Source: G965279355 sp965279355 (GTDB lineage: Bacteria; Pseudomonadota; Alphaproteobacteria; CACIAM-22H2). From it: 64,000 nucleotides of DNA. Where the stretch lies: the NCBI GenBank assembly GCA_965279355.1, contig OZ257155.1, forward strand, positions 3,844,001 through 3,908,000. Direction: 5' to 3'. The notes under the pieces are model-generated. The model was not told the origin of the DNA. It worked only from the letters and a program-made list of their open reading frames with translations, and did not search any database. Below, piece after piece: positions 31,478 to 39,339 of the stretch. Position 1 is the stretch's first letter, and the number at the start of each line of letters is the position of its first letter. The position numbers and the translations under genes were made by a program.

Positions 31478-31930
31478 CTACTTCTTCGTCCAGCGCTCGG
31501 CAGCCTTGTCGTCGCGCGTATCGGCGGCGACCCATTGCGGGCCCTTTTCGGTGTCTTCCAGCTTCCAGAACGGCGCCCTAGTCTTCAGCCAGTCGATCAG
31601 GAAGTGACAGGATTCGAACGCCGCCTCGCGATGGGGCGAGGCCGTGATCACCAGCACGATCTGGTCGCCGGGCTCCAGCCGCCCGTAGCGATGGATGATC
31701 AGCGACGCCGACAGCGGCCAGCGGCGGTTGGCCTCCGCCTCGATCTCGCCAAGCTGCTTTTCGGTCATGCCGGGATAGTGCTCGAGCGTCATGGCGCTGA
31801 TCTGCGCATTTCCGGCGATATCACGCACCAGCCCGACGAAACTCACTACGCCGCCAATATCATGTTTGCCGGCTGTGAGCTGTTTCAACTCGGCACCCAC
31901 ATCGAAATCTTCGGCCTGGACGCGGATCAT
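31478..31930 (-). CDS. moaE: Molybdopterin synthase catalytic subunit MoaE
   Basis: Large subunit of molybdopterin synthase, converting cPMP to molybdopterin with sulfur from MoaD. GAVVSFVG-type motif (GGVVSFVGLVRD), LEHYPGMTEKQL, IIHRYGRLEPGDQIVLV and the catalytic-Lys block PFWKLEDTEKGPQWV are present. The frame continues upstream, but ATG 31930 begins the family sequence (IRVQAEDFDVGAE). It lies five bases after moaD. Confidence 0.94.
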   Translation of the reverse strand: MIRVQAEDFDVGAELKQLTAGKHDIGGVVSFVGLVRDIAGNAQISAMTLEHYPGMTEKQLGEIEAEANRRWPLSASLIIHRYGRLEPGDQIVLVITASPHREAAFESCHFLIDWLKTRAPFWKLEDTEKGPQWVAADTRDDKAAERWTKK

Positions 31931-31935
31931 GGACT

Positions 31936-32187
31936 TCAGCCGCCGGTGACGGGCGGGAAGATGGCGATTTCGTCGTTCGCCGACACTGCGTGATCGAGCG
32001 GCACGTAATTTTGATTCACCGCCACCCGGACGACCGCGAGATTCTTGAGCGCTTCGGCATGGCCCGGTGAGCGCTGCTTGAGCCATTCGAGCAGCCCCTG
32101 CACATCACTAACCGTCGACGGGGGCGTGAGGTTTTCTTCAGCCGATCCAACGCGCGTGCGCAGCCAGGCGAACCAAAGGATTTTCAT
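31936..32187 (-). CDS. moaD: Molybdopterin synthase sulfur carrier subunit MoaD
   Basis: An 83-residue ubiquitin-like protein ending in the essential Gly-Gly (AIFPPVTGG) that is adenylated and thiocarboxylated. It begins KILWFAWLRTRVG and has the VNQNYVPLDHAVSANDEIAIFPP core. It overlaps the end of moeA by four bases. Confidence 0.95.
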   Translation of the reverse strand: MKILWFAWLRTRVGSAEENLTPPSTVSDVQGLLEWLKQRSPGHAEALKNLAVVRVAVNQNYVPLDHAVSANDEIAIFPPVTGG

Positions 32188-33440
32188 ACGCCGACCTCAC
32201 TGAAGGGCAAGAAGTCGACCATCGTCCCTGATGCGACTTGGGTCACATTTTCCGCCAGTTCGATCAGGCCGTCCGATTCAACGAGTGAAGTCAGGATGCC
32301 GGCACCGTCGCGGGGGAACCGTGTTGCGATCGAAATGCCGTCTTCACCCAGGGACAGACGCGCGCGCAGCCACTCGCGGCGGCCTTCTTTCTTCTTCGCA
32401 TCGAAGCCGGCGCGGACCCGGAACAGATGCGGCGCGGTTTCGCTGGCCCCGCCAAGACGCAGCAGCATCGGCCGCGCGAAGCGCAGGAAGGTCACCATCA
32501 TCGCCACCGGATTGCCGGGCAGGCCGACAAACGGAACGCCCTTCACCTGTCCCAGCGCAACGGGACGGCCCGGGCGGATCGCCAGCCGCCAGAAATGAAT
32601 GGAGCCGAGTTCCTGCACGACCGCGCGGATGTGATCTTCCTCGCCGGTGGACATGCCACCTGAGGTGATGACCGCATCGCATTCGCTCGCGGCGCGCATC
32701 AGGGCATCGCGGATCGCCTCGCGGCGATCCGGTAGGATTTTGTAGTCGATGGAAATGGCGCCAAGCTGGTCTAGCAACGCCAGCAGCACATAACGATTGG
32801 CATCGTAGACCGCGCCTGGCGGCGTCGGCTGTCCTGGCTCGCGGAGCTCGTCGCCGGTGGAAAACACGCCGACACGCAGCGGCTTGTAAACGGGAAGGGC
32901 CGTCACGCCGACCGAGGCGGCGAGACCAATATCCTGCGGCCGCAATTTCTGGCCGCGCTTGAGGATGACACTGCCCTGTTTCACATCCTCCCCGGCCTTG
33001 CGGCAGTTCGCGCCGCGTTTGATTCCCGGAAGAACGATCACGCCATCGCCCTCGACGCGGCAATCTTCCTGCATGAAGCAGGTATCGGGGCCGGTCGGCA
33101 TCGGCGCGCCTGTGAAGACCCGCACGGCACTGCCGCGCGGCACAGTCTCGCCCAAATGTTGCCCGGCGGCGACGCGGCCGAACAGGGTGAGGCGCGTTTC
33201 TCCGGTCGGGTTAAGATCGTCGAAATAAACGGCATAACCATCGACCGCGACATTGTTGTGCGGCGGTACGCTGCGGTCAGCGACGATGTCGGCCGCGAGG
33301 ATACGGCCGCGCCCTTTGATCAGCGACACGTCTTCGGGCAATGCAACAGGGATGACCCGGTCGACCAGGATGCGCGTGGCCTCATCGGCGCGCATCAACT
33401 CGCCACCGAAGGCAAAGCAGTCGTCGGAAAGCTGCGCCAT
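32184..33440 (-). CDS. moeA: Molybdopterin molybdenumtransferase MoeA
   Basis: Inserts molybdate into adenylated molybdopterin. A 418-residue protein with VDGYAVYFDD, GSAVRVFTGAPMPTG, VGVFSTGDEL, ITSGGMSTGEEDH and VGLPGNPVAMMVTFL, all MoeA landmarks. It sits between mobB and moaD on the minus strand, overlapping moaD. Confidence 0.95.
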   Translation of the reverse strand: MAQLSDDCFAFGGELMRADEATRILVDRVIPVALPEDVSLIKGRGRILAADIVADRSVPPHNNVAVDGYAVYFDDLNPTGETRLTLFGRVAAGQHLGETVPRGSAVRVFTGAPMPTGPDTCFMQEDCRVEGDGVIVLPGIKRGANCRKAGEDVKQGSVILKRGQKLRPQDIGLAASVGVTALPVYKPLRVGVFSTGDELREPGQPTPPGAVYDANRYVLLALLDQLGAISIDYKILPDRREAIRDALMRAASECDAVITSGGMSTGEEDHIRAVVQELGSIHFWRLAIRPGRPVALGQVKGVPFVGLPGNPVAMMVTFLRFARPMLLRLGGASETAPHLFRVRAGFDAKKKEGRREWLRARLSLGEDGISIATRFPRDGAGILTSLVESDGLIELAENVTQVASGTMVDFLPFSEVGV

Positions 33441-33441
33441 T

Positions 33442-33960
33442 TCAGGCTTCCGCCCGGCGGCGGACAGCCAGGCCGCAATGCGCGATCACAAAATCGGCGA
33501 TCGCCGGGATGTTGTTGAGGTCGAGGCGCGGGAGGCGCAGCCCCTCGACCGGCGCGTCGCTGGCGACGGCGACGATCAGCGGATCGGTCTCCGCCAGCAG
33601 CTTGTTGCCTTCGGACGGACGGTGCACTTCGAGTTTCTCGTGCGCGTGGCTCTTGAAGCCTTCGATCAGCAGCAGATCGACCGGCATCATGCGCTCGATC
33701 AGATACTCGACGCTCGGCTCCGGCGCGCCCCGCAGTTCGTGCATGATGGCAAAGCGACGCGATGAGGAGATGACGACCTCGGTCGCCCCCGCGGCGCGGT
33801 GCTTGTAAGAATCCTTGCCGGGCTTGTCGACGTCGAATTCGTGGTGCGCGTGCTTGAGCGTCGAAACGGAGATCCCGCGCCGTACCAGTTCCGGAATCAG
33901 CTGTTCCAGCAGCGTGGTCTTGCCGCTGCCGCTCCATCCCGCGAGTCCGAAAATTTTCAT
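33442..33960 (-). CDS. mobB: Molybdopterin-guanine dinucleotide biosynthesis adaptor MobB
   Basis: GTP-binding accessory protein for MGD formation. KIFGLAGWSGSGKTTLLEQL holds the P-loop, STLKHAHHEFDVDKPGKDSYKHRAAGA the typical His-rich switch, and LLLIEGFKSH the Walker B-like segment. ATG 33960 is chosen because the P-loop normally starts within ten residues of the N-terminus. Ends one base before moeA. mobA is not adjacent. Confidence 0.93.
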   Translation of the reverse strand: MKIFGLAGWSGSGKTTLLEQLIPELVRRGISVSTLKHAHHEFDVDKPGKDSYKHRAAGATEVVISSSRRFAIMHELRGAPEPSVEYLIERMMPVDLLLIEGFKSHAHEKLEVHRPSEGNKLLAETDPLIVAVASDAPVEGLRLPRLDLNNIPAIADFVIAHCGLAVRRRAEA

Positions 33961-33982
33961 GCGTGCCCGCCCAGGCGGCGCG

Positions 33983-34630
33983 CTATCCGGCGCGACGGGC
34001 CGGTGCCGGCGTTGCGATGATCCCGGCCTTGTCGTCGGCGGGGCGCGGGGCGGGCGGCTCGGCTTCCGATTCGTCCTCACCCATATGTCGGAGGCCGGCA
34101 TTGAGATAGTCCCAGCCGGTGATAAGGGTCAGGGCGGCGGCGAGCCACAGGCCGATTTCGCCGATCAGGGTGATCGGAAAGGCGGCGGTGGGCGCCGCAT
34201 CGCTGACGATCAGGAAACCGAGTGCGGTCATTTGGATGCCGGTCTTCCATTTGGCGAGACGGCTGACTGGAAGTCCGGCGCGGATTTCGGCCAGGAACTC
34301 CCGCAGACCGGAGACCAGCACTTCGCGGCAGAGAATGACCAGCGCCGGGAGGATGAGGATGCCGTTGATGCGATCAAAGGCGACCAGAAGCAGGATCGTC
34401 GCGGCCACCAGCAGCTTGTCGGCGATCGGATCGAAGATGCGGCCGAGCTTAGTCTGAAGCTTCCATGCGCGGGCGAGATAGCCGTCAAAATAGTCAGTTA
34501 CCGCGGCGGCCGTGTAGAGGGCGCAGGCGAAGTAGCGGACGTAGTCGTCCTTCATGAAGAACAGCGCCACGATGCCCGGGATGGCCACGATCCGTGAAAG
34601 CGTCAGGAAAGTCGGCAACCGGTTGATCAT
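33983..34630 (-). CDS. pgsA: CDP-diacylglycerol-glycerol-3-phosphate 3-phosphatidyltransferase
   Basis: Membrane enzyme that commits CDP-diacylglycerol to phosphatidylglycerol. The CDP-alcohol phosphotransferase signature D-G-x2-A-R-x8-G-x3-D-x3-D is exact, running from DGYLAR to FDPIAD. It begins MINRLPTFLTLSRIVAIPG as in other PgsA, has about five helices, and carries a disordered acidic/Pro-rich C-terminal tail of about 35 residues. Confidence 0.94.
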   Translation of the reverse strand: MINRLPTFLTLSRIVAIPGIVALFFMKDDYVRYFACALYTAAAVTDYFDGYLARAWKLQTKLGRIFDPIADKLLVAATILLLVAFDRINGILILPALVILCREVLVSGLREFLAEIRAGLPVSRLAKWKTGIQMTALGFLIVSDAAPTAAFPITLIGEIGLWLAAALTLITGWDYLNAGLRHMGEDESEAEPPAPRPADDKAGIIATPAPARRAG

Positions 34631-34680
34631 GCTGGGTATTCCGGCGAAAAGCAGGCGCGGCAGGGGAGGACGGCCTAAGT

Positions 34681-36567
34681 TTAACCTTCGCCGTGGAAAT
34701 GGGCATAAATTTTTTTCGCGACGGATTTGCTGATCCCATCCACGCTCTCCAGGTCGGTCAGACCGGCCCGGGCGACCGCCTGCCCTGAGCCAAAACGCAT
34801 CAGCAGTGCTTTCTTGCGGCGGGGGCCGATGCCGGCGATCTCGTCGATCGGTGACGACGCGATGGCGATCGAGCGCCGTGTCCGGTGGCCGCCGATGGCG
34901 AAGCGATGCGCCTCATCGCGCAGGCGCTGGAGGAAGTACAGGACCGGGTCCTTGGGCTCCAGTTCGAAGACCTCTCGGCCGGGCTGGAAGAACTTCTCGC
35001 GGCCGGCATCCCGGTCTGGCCCCTTGGCAATGCCGACCAGACAGATATCGGTGAGGCCGAGATCGGCCATGACGCCGCGCGCCGCGTTGAGCTGGCCGAT
35101 GCCGCCGTCAATGAGGACAAGGTCGGGCCATGTTTCCGAGGTGCGGCCTGGATCTTCGCGGATCGCCCGGCCGAAGCGCCGGGTCAGAACTTCGCGCATC
35201 ATCGCGTAGTCATCGCCGGGCGTTTCGCCCTTTTCGGCGCGGATGTTGAACTTGCGATAGGCGTTCTTGATGAAGCCTTCGGGGCCGGCGACGATCATGC
35301 CGCCCAACGCCTGCGTGCCGCTGATATGGCTGTTGTCGTAGACCTCGATGCGGCGCGGCGGCGCTTCCAGCTTGAAGATCGCGGCGACTCCCTCCAGCAG
35401 GTTCGCCTGCGCGCTGCTTTCCGCCAGGCGGCGGCCAAGCGAGGCTTTGGCATTGGAGAGCGCCATGTCGACCGGGTGGCGCTTGGCGCCCCTTGTGGGC
35501 ACCTCGATGCGGACCCGGCGCTCGGCGCGTACCGAGAGGGCCTCGGCGAGCAGATCGCGTTCGGGCACATCTTCGCTGAGCAGGATGAGATCAGGCGGTG
35601 GGCGCTCGGCATAGAACTGGCCGAGGAAGGCGTTGAGCACGTCGGGCAGCTCCATCTGCTTGTCGTGCCTCGGGAAATAGTCGCGAGTGCCGTAGTTGAA
35701 GCCCCCACGGAAGAAGAACACCTGCACGCAGGTCTGCCCCGCCATCTGATGCGCGGCGATGACGTCGGCATCGCCCAGCGCCTCGACATTGATGCCCTGC
35801 CGCGCCTGCACCGCACTCAGCGCCCGGATGCGGTCGCGGAACAGCGCCGCGGTCTCATACTGCTGGGCTGCGCTGGACTCCTGCATTTTTTGCGCAAGCG
35901 CCGCCTGTAGTTCGTGCGAGCGCCCGGACAGGAAACTCTTCGCTTCGACGACCAGCGCCGCGTAATCCGACTGACTGATGCGCTCCGTGCAGGGGCCGCT
36001 GCAGCGCTTGATCTGGTAGAGCAGGCAGGGCCGCGTCCGGCCCGAGAACACCGTGTCGGGGCAGGAGCGCAGCAGGAAGGCGCGCTGCAGGGCCGTCAGT
36101 GTCTCATTGACGGCCCCCGCCGAGGCGAAGGGTCCGAAATAGGTCCCCTTGCGGTCGCGATGCTTGGCAATCTGCGGATACGGGTGATCCTCGAACAAGG
36201 CAACGAACGGAAACGACTTGTCGTCGCGCAGCTGCACATTGAAGCGCGGCATTAGCTCCTTGATCAGATTGATCTCGAGAAGCAGCGCCTCGGGCTCGGT
36301 ATGGGTGGTGACGATCTCCATCCGCCGCGTCTCGGCGACCATGCGCTGGAGGCGGACCGGCAGGCGATTGAGCTGGGTGTAGTTGGTGACCCGCCTCTTG
36401 AGGCTACGGGCCTTGCCGACATAGAGCGCCGAACCGTCGGCGGCGAGCATCCGGTAGACGCCGGGCCCCAGCGGCATCGTCGCCAGCGCCGCCTTGATCG
36501 CGGCAACGCCTTCGGCGGCCGGACCCTGCGGCGTCTCGCTGTTGATGTCGAATTCCTGGTCGGACAT
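34681..36567 (-). CDS. uvrC: Excinuclease ABC subunit C
   Basis: Nucleotide excision repair nuclease, 628 residues. GIY-YIG domain near residues 35-60 (GPGVYRML, ALYVGKARSLKRRV), a UvrB-interacting UVR motif around residues 220-250, the RNase H-like second nuclease (IEVYDNSHISGTQALGGM, VLIDGGIGQLNAA) and C-terminal helix-hairpin-helix repeats (AGIGPRRKKALLMRFGS, VDGISKSVAKKIYAHFHG). Leads the operon into pgsA and molybdopterin genes. Its upstream region is unusually structured. Confidence 0.96.
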   Translation of the reverse strand: MSDQEFDINSETPQGPAAEGVAAIKAALATMPLGPGVYRMLAADGSALYVGKARSLKRRVTNYTQLNRLPVRLQRMVAETRRMEIVTTHTEPEALLLEINLIKELMPRFNVQLRDDKSFPFVALFEDHPYPQIAKHRDRKGTYFGPFASAGAVNETLTALQRAFLLRSCPDTVFSGRTRPCLLYQIKRCSGPCTERISQSDYAALVVEAKSFLSGRSHELQAALAQKMQESSAAQQYETAALFRDRIRALSAVQARQGINVEALGDADVIAAHQMAGQTCVQVFFFRGGFNYGTRDYFPRHDKQMELPDVLNAFLGQFYAERPPPDLILLSEDVPERDLLAEALSVRAERRVRIEVPTRGAKRHPVDMALSNAKASLGRRLAESSAQANLLEGVAAIFKLEAPPRRIEVYDNSHISGTQALGGMIVAGPEGFIKNAYRKFNIRAEKGETPGDDYAMMREVLTRRFGRAIREDPGRTSETWPDLVLIDGGIGQLNAARGVMADLGLTDICLVGIAKGPDRDAGREKFFQPGREVFELEPKDPVLYFLQRLRDEAHRFAIGGHRTRRSIAIASSPIDEIAGIGPRRKKALLMRFGSGQAVARAGLTDLESVDGISKSVAKKIYAHFHGEG

Positions 36568-36937
36568 TAGCGTTGTCAGTGAATGAATGGACGCAACGTA
36601 TTGGTACGCCTAGTCAGAATCAGTGGGCATACGACCCGTGTATATGTTGATGAATGTGGGACGGATTTCGAGCCGGGAAAGTCGGTTTCCCGATATCCAC
36701 GAAACCTGTGGATAAAGGTGTTGGTAATCCACCTCGGGCACCACAAGAATCGCGTATTCACGGCCCTGTGTGCTCTCGGCCCAAAAAACAGGCATCGAAG
36801 TTAAACAGCTGATTCATATTGAATATCCCGGAATCGACGGTCATCTTATTGCCACAAACCCGCCGAAAACGGCGGTTTCCTTGGTTTTTTGACGAATGTG
36901 ACCGGGTGTGCACAACTCGCCACGCGGGTCAAACACT
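36568..36937. ncRNA. Structured 370-base intergenic region; possible small RNA or uvrC leader
   Basis: No convincing protein gene is present, and codon bias is absent. Two adjacent perfect 7-base hairpins occur: CGGGAAA/TTTCCCG at 36674-36692 and TATCCAC/GTGGATA at 36694-36714. The GTGGAT of the second hairpin can instead pair with a second ATCCAC at 36727-36732, so the two folds exclude each other. The region ends toward folB in a GC hairpin with a T-run. It could be a plus-strand small RNA or, read on the minus strand, the uvrC leader. I did not recognise 6S, SRP, tmRNA or RNase P signatures. Confidence 0.3.
36860..36890 (+). terminator. Hairpin plus T-run, Rho-independent terminator candidate
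   Basis: CCGCCG, AAAA, CGGCGG (36860-36875) is followed by TTTCCTTGG and six T on the plus strand. On the minus strand the same hairpin is followed only by GTTT. It may end a plus-strand transcript, or act bidirectionally to end the folB operon. Confidence 0.55.
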
Positions 36938-37324
36938 TTACCCGCGCTGACGCTCGATTTCCGCCCCGACACTCGCTGCGTCGGGATAGACGTCGAGCTT
37001 TTCCACCTTCACCCGCGCGTTCCGGACCCGACGGTTTTCCAGGCACAGGATCGCGATCCGCTCCGCCAGCGTCTCGCACAGATCGACGTGACCCTCTGCG
37101 ACGATGCGTCGTATCCCCGTAACAACCGTGTCGTAGCGTAGGATTCGCTCGCGGCGGCCGGACTTGCCGTCCGGGCCGAGCAGCGGTCCCGGTTTGACCG
37201 CCACCAGTTCGACATTGATGCGGATCCGCTGCTCCATCGTCTTCTCGCGCTTCCACACCCCGATGCGGGCCGCGAGCACGAGGTCGCGAATAAGGACGCG
37301 GTAGACGGTTGGGTTACTCGACAT
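36938..37324 (-). CDS. folB: Dihydroneopterin aldolase FolB
   Basis: Folate-pathway aldolase, 128 residues. RVLIRDLVLAARIGVWKREKTMEQRIRINVEL is the family N-terminus, and the catalytic Lys/Glu regions appear as ETLAERIAILCLE and ARVKVEKLD. Its start overlaps the end of the pteridine reductase-like gene by 11 bases, implying co-translation. Confidence 0.9.
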   Translation of the reverse strand: MSSNPTVYRVLIRDLVLAARIGVWKREKTMEQRIRINVELVAVKPGPLLGPDGKSGRRERILRYDTVVTGIRRIVAEGHVDLCETLAERIAILCLENRRVRNARVKVEKLDVYPDAASVGAEIERQRG

Positions 37325-38093
37325 CGGACGGCCTCAGGATCGGGGATGCCCAGTTGAGATGCTGGCCGCCGTCGAGCGCGATCATCTGGCCTGTCATGGA
37401 TTGCGCCTCAAGGATGTAACGGAGCGTGGCCGCAATCTCATCGAGGCTCGGGCTGCGCTGTAGCGGGACTGAGGACACCTGGCGGGCGAATTGTGCGTCG
37501 GTTTGCCTCGGGCTCGGCAGCACCGGGCCGGGACCGATCGCATTGACACGGATGCGTGGCGCGAAGGCCATCGCCAGCGTCTGGGTCAGCGTCCACAATC
37601 CTGTCTTGCTCAAGGTGTAGGACACGAAATGCGGAGTGAGGCTCCACACCCGCTCATCCACCATGTTGACGATGCAGCCGCTGCGATCCTTCGGCAGCGC
37701 CTTGGCCAGTGCCTGGGACAGCACGAAGGGCGCGCGCAGATTGATATTGAGATGGGCGTCCCAGCTCTCGCGGGTGACGCTCAGCGCTTCATCGCGCTCG
37801 AACAGTGAGGCATTGTTCACCAGCACGCCGAGCGGTCCAAATGTCGCAACCGATTGTTCGAACAAGGCCTCCACATCCGCCTCGACACCGAGATCGGCGC
37901 GAAGCGCGATTGCTTTTCCTCCGGCCTTCGCGATTTCACTCGCAACGGCTTCAGCATCGGCCCGTGAGGTGCCGTAATGAACGGTGACGGCGAAGCCGAG
38001 GCGACCGAGTTCCAGCGCCATCGCACGCCCGAGGCGTTTGCCGGCGCCGGTCACCAGTGCGGTACGGGGCAGTGTGTCGAGAAGTCCAGCCAT
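37314..38093 (-). CDS. PTR1/FolM-like short-chain dehydrogenase (putative pteridine reductase)
   Basis: SDR of 259 residues with the pteridine-reductase variant of the cofactor motif, TGAGKRLG (Arg rather than the plain TGxxxGxG), NNASLFERD, an NMVD motif matching the catalytic Asp of trypanosomatid PTR1, and the Y-x3-K pair in YTLSKTGL, followed by IRVNAIGPGPVLPS. These point to reduction of dihydrobiopterin, dihydromonapterin or dihydrofolate with NADPH. Overlap with folB supports a pterin role. ATG 38093 follows from the family start. Confidence 0.82.
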   Translation of the reverse strand: MAGLLDTLPRTALVTGAGKRLGRAMALELGRLGFAVTVHYGTSRADAEAVASEIAKAGGKAIALRADLGVEADVEALFEQSVATFGPLGVLVNNASLFERDEALSVTRESWDAHLNINLRAPFVLSQALAKALPKDRSGCIVNMVDERVWSLTPHFVSYTLSKTGLWTLTQTLAMAFAPRIRVNAIGPGPVLPSPRQTDAQFARQVSSVPLQRSPSLDEIAATLRYILEAQSMTGQMIALDGGQHLNWASPILRPSDVE

Positions 38094-38125
38094 GGCAGGT
38101 ATCCTGTGCGGCGGCGCGATCCGGT

Positions 38126-39316
38126 TCAAGCGTTTCCGCGCCTGATTGAGACGAGCAGCCAGATGCCGACCGCTGCCGTCATCGTGGCGACGGTCATGAA
38201 GCCGAGTGCATAGCTGCCGGTGACGGCGAGAATCAGGCCAAAAAGTGCCGGGATCGTCATGACACCGAGAAAAGTGCAAAACGCCGTGCCGCCGGTCGCT
38301 TCGCTGATTCGCCCATCGGGGACGTTCCGAGCCACCTGTGCCAGATAGAGCCCGTTCCATGCGATCGACGTGCCGCCGAACGCGATGCTGACAAACAGAA
38401 TCAGGACAATCGGCCAGGCGGGGGTGAGTGCCGCCGTGATGACCGCGCAGGCGGCCATGGCAATGCCCAGCCAGCCCAGGAGTTTCACAGCACCGACAAA
38501 GCGATCCGCGATGCCGGCCCACACAAGACGGCCGATCGCACCGGCGATCTGGCCGACGGTAAAGATGAAGCCGGCGGTCACCACGCTCATCCCCAGATCA
38601 TCGTGTAGATAGGCGACCATGAAGGCTGAGAACGAATTTTGCATGCCGGCATAGACGAACGACATGGTGGAAAGGCGACGAAGAATCGGCACGCTCATGA
38701 TGAAGCGCAGCGGCGCCAGCAATTGGAGGGACGCGAGAAAAGAACGACTGGAATCTCGCCCAGTGTCGTACTGGCGGCAGAGTGGCTGGAGTGCAGCTGC
38801 GCAGGCAAAGCACATGACGGCGCCGACCAGCGTTGCGTTTCCCCAGCTTAGGGCGATCGCGATGGTCGGCATGATCAGTCCGGCAAGGCCCGCACCCAGC
38901 GGCACGCCTGTCTGCTTGGCCGAGAAGACGAAATTCATCTGCGACGGTGCGGCAAGCCGCGCCAGAATCTGCGATGACGCCGGCGTCATCGGCCCGGTGC
39001 CGATCCCGATAAAAATTGCGCCGGCAAGGACGGCGATAGAGGTTTCAAGCCAGGTAAAGGCGAGTCCAAGCGCGACGGCGACCAGACCTATCTGCGAGGT
39101 TCGTATCGGGCCGTATTTCGCGACCAAACTGCCGCCCATGAGGCCGGAGATCGCGGCGCAGCTCCACATCAGCGCGACATAGCCGCCGATGAGGTCGGCG
39201 CCGACACCGAGGTCGATAATGGCAAGCGGCGCCAGCACTGGACCGGTGTTGCCGGCCATCGAGACCAGCATCTGCGCGGCCAGCGTCGCGATGAGCGCTA
39301 TGGTGAGTGGACTCAC
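38126..39316 (-). CDS. MFS transporter
   Basis: A 396-residue major facilitator with about 12 hydrophobic helices. GGSLVAKYGPIRTSQIGLV contains the cytoplasmic loop 2-3 region, and AIGRLVWAGIADRFVG the equivalent loop in the second half. Same strand as uvrB upstream and the PTR1-like gene downstream, with short gaps. Substrate unknown. Confidence 0.85.
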   Translation of the reverse strand: MSPLTIALIATLAAQMLVSMAGNTGPVLAPLAIIDLGVGADLIGGYVALMWSCAAISGLMGGSLVAKYGPIRTSQIGLVAVALGLAFTWLETSIAVLAGAIFIGIGTGPMTPASSQILARLAAPSQMNFVFSAKQTGVPLGAGLAGLIMPTIAIALSWGNATLVGAVMCFACAAALQPLCRQYDTGRDSSRSFLASLQLLAPLRFIMSVPILRRLSTMSFVYAGMQNSFSAFMVAYLHDDLGMSVVTAGFIFTVGQIAGAIGRLVWAGIADRFVGAVKLLGWLGIAMAACAVITAALTPAWPIVLILFVSIAFGGTSIAWNGLYLAQVARNVPDGRISEATGGTAFCTFLGVMTIPALFGLILAVTGSYALGFMTVATMTAAVGIWLLVSIRRGNA

Positions 39317-39339
39317 GGAACGATGATGTGTCTGCCGGC

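Noticed and set aside
36583..36804. Short plus-strand frame in the uvrC upstream region
   Set aside because: No codon bias, no good Shine-Dalgarno and no family resemblance; the region looks structural rather than coding.
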